Assembly: GCA_016839865.1 (NCBI GenBank)
Contig: JAEOTN010000463.1
Coordinates: 1-7,992, forward strand
Direction of reading: 5' to 3'
Length of the DNA stretch: 7,992 nt
Source of the DNA: Promethearchaeota archaeon
GTDB taxonomy: Archaea > Asgardarchaeota > Lokiarchaeia > Sigynarchaeales > MK-D1
The position numbers were made by a program, and so were the translations under genes. Within the stretch, counting starts at the first letter, position 1. Each line of letters begins with the position of its first letter. The notes beneath the pieces were generated by a model. That model saw only the letters and a list, made by a program, of their open reading frames with translations. It did not search any database and had not been told where the DNA came from. Below, one piece after another: positions 1-6,700 of the stretch.

Positions 1-747
1 ATTGAGTTCTTCCCCATTTGGATCGATCAACACTCCACCTGCTTCCTTCAGAATTATGGCAGCAGCAGCAATATCCAATGTTCTCGTCTTATTTTGGAGG
101 TTCATAAAAATATCCAAATTTCCTTCAGCAAATAGAGTTAAAGCAAATGCATCTGAACCAATAGAACGAATACGAATGGGCTTACACTTATCAAAGAATT
201 CAGCATATCTCTGCGCATAATCGTTTAAAGGTTCGTTTACTGAGAAATTCATACCAAAAAGACATTTTGGTAGATTTTTGCGATAATTGACTTGAATTGG
301 AGTGTCGTCATTCTTGATTGCACCTTTTCCTTTTATTGCAGTATAAATATCACCGTTGTAGATATTCAAAATCACACCACAATCAATATCATTTAGGCGA
401 GGACCTGTTGCATGAGCTATTGAAATACAAGACATAGGGAAACCAAAAGAGGCATTATGACTTCCATCTACTGGATCAATAACCAAATAATCATGAATAT
501 CTTCAGATTCTTGTTGAGTGAAGAATTCTCCTTTTTCTTCAGATATAACTTTAATATTTTCTGGAACTTTTCCTATTTCTTTCAGGATTGCATTTTCACA
601 TAGTTGGTCAATTTTTAACGTAGTATCTCCCAAATCATTCTTCTGGATTTGCTCTCTTGCTTCGGGAGTACCGATTATGTCTCTAATATTCTCAAATCCT
701 TTTTTCGCCGCAGCTATGATGACCTGTAACCAACACATTGAGTCCAT
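1..747 (-). CDS. Archaeal-type inositol monophosphatase / fructose-1,6-bisphosphatase family protein (3' end cut by window)
   Basis: I translated this frame by hand: 249 codons from ATG at 747 run open to the window edge with no stop. Family members are Mg2+-dependent cytosolic sugar phosphatases; archaeal ones often hydrolyse both inositol-1-phosphate and fructose-1,6-bisphosphate, serving inositol lipid/solute synthesis or gluconeogenesis. Metal-site motifs are in order: SEE at residues 69-71, the DPVDGS signature at 91-96 (D91, D94), and TLDIAAAA with D225 followed by KEAGG at 234-238. The end (LIDPNGEELN) resembles the archaeal MJ0109-type enzyme, so I estimate only some 20-30 residues are missing. 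An in-frame TAA directly precedes the ATG, so the start is 747 or the second ATG at 738. A GGAG-type site lies 12 bases upstream of 747. The upstream same-strand neighbour is the PLP-enzyme gene, 145 bases away. Family is near certain; substrate is inferred. Confidence 0.9.
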   Translation of the reverse strand, partial: MDSMCWLQVIIAAAKKGFENIRDIIGTPEAREQIQKNDLGDTTLKIDQLCENAILKEIGKVPENIKVISEEKGEFFTQQESEDIHDYLVIDPVDGSHNASFGFPMSCISIAHATGPRLNDIDCGVILNIYNGDIYTAIKGKGAIKNDDTPIQVNYRKNLPKCLFGMNFSVNEPLNDYAQRYAEFFDKCKPIRIRSIGSDAFALTLFAEGNLDIFMNLQNKTRTLDIAAAAIILKEAGGVLIDPNGEELN

Positions 748-759
748 TTACTTTTACTT

Positions 760-764
760 CTCCT
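760..764 (-). promoter_or_regulatory. Shine-Dalgarno site of the phosphatase gene
   Basis: The minus strand reads AGGAG (followed by AAG) here, 12 bases ahead of the ATG at 747. The spacing is on the long side. It would be 21 bases from the alternative ATG at 738, so it favours the first start. Confidence 0.4.
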
Positions 765-778
765 ATTAATTAATTAGT

Positions 779-829
779 CTAAGTAAGTAAAAAATTGATC
801 ATCCTTAATATTTGAGAAGAAGTTTTCAT
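779..829 (-). other. Possible 16-codon leader peptide ORF ahead of the phosphatase gene
   Basis: On the minus strand an ATG at 829 opens a 16-residue frame (MKTSSQILRMINFLLT) ending in TAG at 779-781, 31 bases before the phosphatase ATG. A run GGGGGAG (834-840) sits four bases upstream of its ATG and could act as a ribosome binding site. The peptide has no recognisable motif. The same purine-rich run followed by ATATAT can equally be read as an archaeal BRE plus TATA box, in which case the frame would lie at or before the transcription start and would be chance. Low certainty. Confidence 0.18.
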
Positions 830-840
830 ATATCTCCCCC
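826..840 (-). promoter_or_regulatory. Candidate BRE/TATA promoter of the phosphatase gene
   Basis: On the minus strand a purine-rich GGGGGAG is followed by ATATAT, resembling an archaeal BRE-TATA pair. A start about 25 bases downstream would give a leader of roughly 55-60 bases containing the AGGAG site at 760-764. A second TATA-like stretch (CTATATTTT) lies just upstream near 849-857. This reading competes with the leader-ORF reading of the same bases. Confidence 0.3.
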
Positions 841-863
841 ACAAGTACAAAATATAGGTCACT

Positions 864-882
864 CGAAAGGTCCAAACTTTCG
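864..882 (-). terminator. Small hairpin after the PLP-enzyme gene, weak terminator candidate
   Basis: CGAAAG (864-869) and CTTTCG (877-882) are a perfect 6-bp inverted repeat with a 7-base loop, about ten bases past the stop codon at 893. The tract after it in the direction of transcription (ATATTTT) is only weakly T-rich. CCAAA at 872-876 could instead pair with TTTGG at 886-890, giving an alternative fold. Terminator function is inferred from position only. Confidence 0.3.
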
Positions 883-892
883 GTTTTTGGAT

Positions 893-2104
893 TTAATACC
901 ATAAAGATGGTGTTGTAAGTCCTGAACCAGTTCCGAACAGCACTGTTTTATCAGATTTATCAATAAATCCATTCTCTGATAATTTTTGAACAGCAGCTAC
1001 TGTTGCTGCAGCTTCCCCAGCAATCATAATTCCCTCTTTCTTTGCAAGTAAAAACATTGCTTTTTTAATTTCTTCATCCGTAACAGCAATCGCAGTTCCA
1101 TTTGACTCTCTAACTGCTTGAAGGATTAAATAATCACCAATTGCAGCAGGAACTCGGATTCCTCCAAAAAGAGATTGAGCACTTTCCCATGCAGTTGCAT
1201 GTGTATCACCATTTTCAAAAGCACGGACTATAGGTTGACATCCTGCAGGTTGAACAGATACCATTTGGGGACGTTTACTACCAATTAGTCCTATTTTTTC
1301 CATCTCATCGAATGCTTTCCACATACCAACTATACCAGTCCCTCCACCTGTCGGGTAAATCACAACGTCTGGTAATTCCCAGTCGAACTGCTCAGCTAGT
1401 TCTAATCCCATGGTTTTCTTCCCTTCAACTCGATAGGGTTCTTTCAATGTGGATACATCAAACCAACCATTTGCTTTACCCATTATCTTTGCTTTTGCTC
1501 CGGCGTCTGTAATTAGTCCATCCACTAAGGTTAGTTCTGCGCCCATACACTGCATTTCTAATTGAATAAACTCGTTGGTATCTTTGGGTGCAAAAATATG
1601 TGCTTTTACACCGGCATGAGCTGTGTATGCAGCTAGTGCAGCTCCAGCATTACCAGCAGTAGGAATCACAAATTCTTTTGCTCCTAATTCTAAATTTTTC
1701 GCAACTGCAGCACATAATCCTCTACTTTTAAACGTAGCGGTTGGATTTTGACCCTCATCCTTTATGTATAAATTATTTAAGCCTAATATTGGTCCTAGAT
1801 TTGTCAAGTGAACAACCGGAGTCCATCCTTCACCTAGAGATATTCTATATCCCTCATTTTTGACAGGCATTAACTCGTGCATCCGCCAGATATCATAGCG
1901 GTTTCGATATCGAACCGATGATTTTGTTAATGTTTCTTTAACTTGCTCCAAATCATATTTCGGATATAAAACTTTACCACAATTTATGCATACAGTATTT
2001 AAAATTTCTGCATCATGTGTTGTACCACAATAAGTACATTCCAAATGTATCAGTGAAGAGGGTGAAGAAAATTTCGATTTTAGCTTTGAAGCATTAATGA
2101 CCAT
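893..2104 (-). CDS. Threonine synthase-like PLP-dependent enzyme with N-terminal zinc ribbon
   Basis: Fold-type II PLP enzyme of the threonine synthase family, which converts O-phosphohomoserine to threonine and phosphate. Numbering from ATG 2104 (403 aa): a zinc ribbon CTYC...CINC with cysteines at 23, 26, 39 and 42; the PLP lysine K126 in NPTATFKSRG; a GNAG loop at 151-154; the phosphate-binding GGGTG at 253-257; and a C-terminal GTGSG at 391-395. The frame extends upstream to a TTG at 2176, but that adds 24 residues lying in the divergent promoter region, so I chose the ATG. Canonical threonine synthases usually have FKDRG and GTGHG; here FKSRG and GTGSG are seen, so a threonine dehydratase-like or other PLP activity is possible. 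The divergent RidA neighbour fits an enamine-releasing reaction. Family sure, exact substrate moderately sure. thrC is the usual symbol but is not assigned for that reason. Confidence 0.9.
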   Translation of the reverse strand: MVINASKLKSKFSSPSSLIHLECTYCGTTHDAEILNTVCINCGKVLYPKYDLEQVKETLTKSSVRYRNRYDIWRMHELMPVKNEGYRISLGEGWTPVVHLTNLGPILGLNNLYIKDEGQNPTATFKSRGLCAAVAKNLELGAKEFVIPTAGNAGAALAAYTAHAGVKAHIFAPKDTNEFIQLEMQCMGAELTLVDGLITDAGAKAKIMGKANGWFDVSTLKEPYRVEGKKTMGLELAEQFDWELPDVVIYPTGGGTGIVGMWKAFDEMEKIGLIGSKRPQMVSVQPAGCQPIVRAFENGDTHATAWESAQSLFGGIRVPAAIGDYLILQAVRESNGTAIAVTDEEIKKAMFLLAKKEGIMIAGEAAATVAAVQKLSENGFIDKSDKTVLFGTGSGLTTPSLWY

Positions 2105-2147
2105 AATACTAAATAGTAATCGTCCTTTATGAAAATGTCCATAATAT

Positions 2148-2155
2148 GATATAAG
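2148..2155 (-). promoter_or_regulatory. TATA-like box of the PLP-enzyme gene
   Basis: The minus strand reads CTTATATC here, about 45 bases ahead of the chosen ATG at 2104. With the usual archaeal TATA-to-start distance, transcription would begin near 2125 and give a leader of about 20 bases. This supports the ATG at 2104 over the upstream TTG at 2176, which would lie outside the transcript. Confidence 0.4.
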
Positions 2156-2172
2156 AAAAGTACTCAAAACCG

Positions 2173-2193
2173 ACAATAATGTATTATTATTGT
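2173..2193. promoter_or_regulatory. Inverted repeat between divergent promoters, possible operator
   Basis: ACAATAAT (2173-2180) and ATTATTGT (2186-2193) are perfect 8-bp inverted arms around a 5-base spacer. It lies in the 148-base gap between the divergent PLP-enzyme and RidA genes, just upstream of the TATA-like box of the former. Size and symmetry fit a site for a dimeric helix-turn-helix regulator. The arms are AT-rich, so chance occurrence is a real alternative. A wider CGACA (2171-2175) / TGTCG (2199-2203) pair overlaps it. Confidence 0.3.
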
Positions 2194-2223
2194 TCTAATG
2201 TCGAAATTAAGCGTATCATGAGC

Positions 2224-2237
2224 AAAAAATTTATTTT
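2224..2237 (+). promoter_or_regulatory. TATA-like element of the RidA gene
   Basis: An A6 run followed by TTTATTTT resembles a BRE plus TATA box. Its centre is about 26 bases upstream of the ATG at 2259, which would allow a leaderless or nearly leaderless transcript. The same A6 run is the suspect homopolymer in the RidA frameshift hypothesis, so the two readings compete. Confidence 0.3.
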
Positions 2238-2252
2238 CATTCATGTCAATTG

Positions 2253-2597
2253 ATGATTATGACTTCTAAGCCAGTCGGACCATATAGTCCATTTCGAGTA
2301 ATTGGAAACCAGTTATATGTAAGTGGTCAAATCCCAAATAATGTAGATATAGATGTCGCTACCCAGACAAAACAAGTGTTAGATAAACTGAAAGCTCTTG
2401 TAGAGCAAGCAGGATTCAAAATGACTGATGTCATGAAATGCACAGTATTCTTAGCAGATATTGAAGATTTTGCAGAAATGAATAAAGTCTATGCAAGCTA
2501 TTTCACAGAACCCTATCCATGCCGTGCAGCTGTTGCTGTTAAGGACATCGTGAAGAAAGTGAAAGTAGAGATAGACTGCTTTGCAGTAAAACAATAA
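2253..2597 (+). CDS. ridA: RidA/YjgF-family enamine/imine deaminase
   Basis: Small cytosolic trimeric enzyme family that hydrolyses reactive 2-aminoacrylate and 2-aminocrotonate released by PLP enzymes, protecting other PLP enzymes from inactivation. Visible signatures, numbered from the ATG at 2253: GPYS at 9-12, SGQIP at 24-28, the substrate-carboxylate arginine R91 in CRAAVAV, and E106 in VEIDCFAV near the C-terminus. At 114 aa it is about ten residues shorter than typical RidA; the first beta strand before KPVGPYS is missing. Possible starts are TTG 2250, ATG 2253 and ATG 2259; there is no in-frame ATG further upstream before a stop at 2208-2210. No good ribosome site is seen, and a TATA-like box suits a leaderless start. 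The gene is divergent from the PLP enzyme, a plausible source of its substrate. Family very sure; exact N-terminus uncertain. Confidence 0.93.
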   Translation: MIMTSKPVGPYSPFRVIGNQLYVSGQIPNNVDIDVATQTKQVLDKLKALVEQAGFKMTDVMKCTVFLADIEDFAEMNKVYASYFTEPYPCRAAVAVKDIVKKVKVEIDCFAVKQ

Positions 2598-2600
2598 TTA

Positions 2601-2620
2601 TTATTTTTTCTCTTCTTTTC
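2601..2620 (+). terminator. T-rich tract ending the RidA transcript
   Basis: Immediately after the RidA stop codon the plus strand is almost all pyrimidine, with T6 and T4 runs and no preceding hairpin. Archaeal RNA polymerase commonly stops at such U-tracts. The downstream gene then needs its own promoter, and a candidate is seen at 2648-2657. Confidence 0.45.
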
Positions 2621-2647
2621 TACACCAAATCCTAATTTTTATTTTAC

Positions 2648-2657
2648 AAATTATTTT
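2648..2657 (+). promoter_or_regulatory. TATA-like box of the Gfo/Idh gene
   Basis: AAATTATTTT is centred about 31 bases ahead of the ATG at 2684, which would place the transcription start only a few bases before the start codon. No Shine-Dalgarno sequence is present, consistent with a leaderless message. The whole gap is AT-rich, so the match is weak. Confidence 0.3.
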
Positions 2658-2683
2658 TGAAGTAACCAATTCAATAATTCTTA

Positions 2684-3694
2684 ATGAAACAACTCAACAT
2701 AGCCGCGATAGGGACTGGTGGAATTTTCAAAATAATTCAGTTCATGATTAATAGGAACAAAAGAGCGAAGTTGGCCTGCCTAGTTGACATAAATGAGACT
2801 TCAGCTAAGTCATGGTCCGAGAAACTTAGTATTCCTTATTGTTGTTCCACAGATGAGTTCTATAAAGACCATTGCGAAGATGTTGATGCAGTCTATATTG
2901 CAACTCCACATTTTACACATACAGCGATGTTAGATGATGCTATTGACAACAATATTAATATCTTCATAGAAAAACCTCTCACTACTAATTTGGAAGATGC
3001 AATCCGTATTGTAAACAAGGCTGAAGAAGCTGGAGTGAAAATTGGAGTCGATTTTCAGAATCGATATAACCCGCAAGCTGTAAATATGGCACGTGCAGTG
3101 CAAGATGGGTACCTTGGTCAAGTAATGTATGGAACTGTTAATGTACCGTGGAAGCGAACCAATAAATACTATGAAGAGGGACCATGGCGTGCGAAATGGG
3201 ATACCGCTGGTGGAGGCACTTTAATGACTCATGCAATTCATTTCATCGATATTCTAATCTGGGCGTTAGGGACTCCTGTTTCTGTTACGGGAAAAATCGC
3301 GACCCGTCGTCATGATATCGAAGTAGAAGATGTAGGAATGGGTTTAATTGAGTTTGAAAGTGGTGCAATTGCCCAAGTTCTAAGTTCTGCAGCAAATGAC
3401 CCTGGGGCAGGTACACAAATAAGCATTTTTGGTGAGAAAGGGAATATATTATTCGGAGGATCAATTCTATCTCTTGTAAAATGGCAACGGATTAAACGCA
3501 AGAGATATCCGTTAGATGCAAAAGGTACATTACATTACGGAAAGATTATAGATGCATTCATTAGCTACGTTATGGATAATAAACCATTCAACGCTACGGG
3601 TCGTGAAGCTTTAAAGATCACAGCCGTACTCGACGGGATTTATGAATCTTCCCGAACGGGAAAAGAAGTAAAAATCGACACTTCAATTTTCTAA
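2684..3694 (+). CDS. Gfo/Idh/MocA-family NAD(P)-dependent oxidoreductase
   Basis: Cytosolic oxidoreductase of the glucose-fructose oxidoreductase / inositol dehydrogenase / MocA family, 336 aa, a normal length. The N-terminal Rossmann domain (about 1-120) shows GTGGIF at 10-15, the dinucleotide-selecting VD at 34-35, ATPHFTH at 73-79 and the catalytic lysine K97 in EKP. The C-terminal alpha/beta domain carries GGGTLMTHAIHFID at 176-189 with the usual catalytic histidine at H186; the position that is often aspartate is T182, as in the MTHAIH-type branch. There is no signal peptide. The ATG at 2684 begins directly at the Rossmann strand, so the start is secure. Substrates in this family are sugars, inositols, amino sugars or bile-pigment-like compounds, and cannot be named from sequence. 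The nearby IMPase-family gene makes a sugar or polyol substrate plausible, but they are not in one operon. It converges on carB with a 19-base gap. Confidence 0.93.
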   Translation: MKQLNIAAIGTGGIFKIIQFMINRNKRAKLACLVDINETSAKSWSEKLSIPYCCSTDEFYKDHCEDVDAVYIATPHFTHTAMLDDAIDNNINIFIEKPLTTNLEDAIRIVNKAEEAGVKIGVDFQNRYNPQAVNMARAVQDGYLGQVMYGTVNVPWKRTNKYYEEGPWRAKWDTAGGGTLMTHAIHFIDILIWALGTPVSVTGKIATRRHDIEVEDVGMGLIEFESGAIAQVLSSAANDPGAGTQISIFGEKGNILFGGSILSLVKWQRIKRKRYPLDAKGTLHYGKIIDAFISYVMDNKPFNATGREALKITAVLDGIYESSRTGKEVKIDTSIF

Positions 3695-3700
3695 TTCCTC

Positions 3701-3710
3701 TTAATTTTTT
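3701..3710 (+). terminator. T-tract between convergent Gfo/Idh and carB ends
   Basis: TTAATTTTTT lies seven bases past the Gfo/Idh stop codon in the 19-base gap to carB and could serve as a U-tract terminator for the plus-strand gene. No hairpin precedes it. For carB the nearest T-rich stretch in its own direction lies inside the Gfo/Idh coding sequence (about 3659-3675). Confidence 0.3.
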
Positions 3711-3713
3711 AAA

Positions 3714-6700
3714 TTACCAATATGCATTAACATACTTATTATATTCATGTAGAGACTTCACTGACACATTCTGATAATAATCTGCTAGAGTTTTAATCCC
3801 TCTATCATGGAGATCCGTCAGTGCTTCAACTAGGGATTCTAACATTTGCATATTTGTGATTACAGGGATGTTAAATTCCACGGCTTTTCTACGTATCATA
3901 TATTCATCTTCGGTAATAACAGAATTATCCGGATTTTTGTGCGCTTGTGGAATATTTATCACCAGAGAGAGTTCTCGATTCAAAATTGAATCCATTATAT
4001 TCGGTTTCTTTTCCGGTTCTCTTACTTTATGTAAAGTTTGAGCCTTAATTCCGTTAGAGGATAACACATCAGCAGTATGAGGAGTTGCATAGATCGTATG
4101 ACCTAATCTTTGCAGTAGTTTTGCTGCAGGTACTATAGCTTGTTTAAGCTCTTGACCAGCAACTGTAATCAATATGTTTCCAGGTTCAATTGGGACGTTA
4201 AATTCGGCAGCAATCATGGATTTGATTAAAGCATCCGGGAAGTCTTCCCCAATGCAAGCAACTTCCCCTGTTGACATCATTTCTACCCCCAAGATCGGAT
4301 CTGCCCCATCCAAGCGCATAAATGAGAATTGAGGTACCTTAATCACATCATAAGGAGGAATTGAGTGTTTAAGTAATTCTTGAGGTATTTTTCCCCCCAA
4401 GATTACTTTTGCTGCCAATTTGATGATATTTATACCAATCGATTTAGATACATACGGCATGGAGCGAGAGGAGCGTAAATTCATCTCAATTACATAGATG
4501 TTAGGACCTCGTACTAGAAATTGAATATTGAAAGGACCTTTTACATTCATTGCAAGTGCAATTCGCTTTGTTATATGCTGAATCTTCTCCCACATTTTGA
4601 ATGGAAGAGATGGAGCTGGCAAGCACATGGTTGCATCACCCGAATGTACTCCCGCATTCTCGATATGTTCCACTACCGCAGCTATGAAGACATTTTCTCC
4701 ATCTGAAACTCCATCACATTCAATTTCTCGAGCATCCGTATAAAATTTAGTTATAACTACAGGATTGTCTTTGGAAACTACTGCTGCTAGTTGCAAAAAG
4801 TCCTTTAATTCTTGCTCATTGTCTGCTACTCGCATAGCTGCTCCACTCAAAACGTAGCTTGGACGGACTAACACAGGATACCCAATTTCTTCAGCAAATG
4901 CTACTGCATCTTTCAATTCCCGTAATTCCGCCCATCGAGGTTGATTAATCCCCAATTCATCCATGATATTACCAAATTTCATACGATTTTCAGCATTATC
5001 AATGTCTTCTCCCGTAGTCCCCAGGATGTTGATGCCCCCTGCTTCATACGCTTTCTTGTATTTGGTGAATTCGTGAGTAATGTTATTCCCAATTTGGCCT
5101 CCCACTGATGTAATCATCCCATCAGGATATTCTTTATGCACAATATCAAGGATTCTCTCCGCACTTAATTCTTCAAAATATAATTTATCACTCTCATCAT
5201 AATCCGTACTCACTGTTTCTGGATTGTAGTTAATCATGATGACTTCATCGACCCAATTCTCGCGGAGTGCATTTGCCATATTCACACACCCCCAATCGAA
5301 TTCGACGGAGGAGCCGATACGATATACTCCTGATCCCAAGACAATTACCCTCTTCTTCCGGTTTTGTGTAATCGAACTCGTTCGTTCTTCTTTGGTTTCA
5401 TAATGAAGGTCATCAGTAGATCCCCCATATGTAATATATAGATAATTTGTAGAAGCCGGCCATTCAGCTGCTAATGTATCAATCTGTTTAGTCACTGGGT
5501 AAATCTCATTCTTATGACGATATTTTCTAACAACATGGGAGTCAGTATTAAATGATCTACTTATTTGTCCATCGGAAAATCCATAACGTTTTGCATACTT
5601 AACCGCTTTTGCTTTAAGAGAATTTGGAGTATTATCATCAATTTCCTGCAACATATTCTCGATTTCTACGGTGTGCTGAATTTTGTACAAAAACCATTTA
5701 TCAATTTTGGTCAGATCATATATTTCATCGATACTCAATCCTTTCTTAAGAGCCACAGTAATTAGTAGAAAGCGAATATCGGTTGGATGAGAGAGTTCAT
5801 GCTTCATATCCTCCAATGGAATTTGCATCCAATTGGATTCCAAGTCATTATTTACAAGACCTCGCATTCCTGTGTTTAGCATTCGAATGGATTTTTGCAT
5901 TGCTTCTTCAAAATTCCTTCCAACCCCCATAACCTCGCCGACAGACTTCATTTGAGTACCTATTCTGCGAGATACTCGCCGAAATTTCTCAAGATTCCAC
6001 CGAGGTATCTTAATCGCTACGTAATCTAATGCTGGTTCGAAACACGCTGTAGTAATATTCGTAACTTTATTTCGCAATTCTACTAGTGTATAACCTAATG
6101 CAAGCTTTGCTGCGATGTATGCTAGAGGGTATCCAGTTGCCTTACTGGCAAGTGCTGAACTCCTACTCAACCGAGCATTAACTTCTATGGCTACGTATCG
6201 CTTAGAATTTGGATCTAAGGCGTATTGGATGTTACATTCTCCGACAATTCCAATATGCTTTATAGCTTTGATGGATGCTGTCCTGAGCATCTGGTACTCT
6301 TCATTTGTCAATGTCTGAGAGGGTGCTATGACAACAGATTCACCTGTATGAATCCCAACAGGGTCAAAATTCTCCATATTACATACGGTTATCGTGTTAT
6401 CGTTCCAATCACGTACCACTTCGTATTCTATCTCTTTCCAACCACCCACATATTCCTCTACTAATATCTGAGATATGACTGATTGTGCTAAAGCTTTATC
6501 CACGAGCGCGTTAAACTCTTTTTTATCATGAGCGATTCCTGAACCTTGTCCACCGAGCGTGTAAGCGACACGTATCATCAAAGGAAAGCCAATTTCTTCA
6601 GCAATTTTCCATGCTTCTTCCTTCGTAGTTGCAGTTGCACTTTTACAGATACCAACTTCACACTCAATCATGCATTGCCGAAAAAGCTCTCTATCTTCTG

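Noticed and set aside
2..769. Plus-strand open frames at 2-220 and 518-769
   Set aside because: They are antisense to a continuous 249-codon phosphatase frame with intact family motifs and have no recognisable features of their own.
2105..2176. Upstream extension of the PLP enzyme to a TTG at 2176 (24 extra residues)
   Set aside because: It would run through the TATA-like box and the palindrome, has no ribosome site, and the added residues resemble no part of the family. The ATG at 2104 already leaves about 20 residues before the zinc ribbon.
2930..3501. Minus-strand open frames opposite the Gfo/Idh gene
   Set aside because: They lie antisense to a complete oxidoreductase with secure motifs and look like chance frames.
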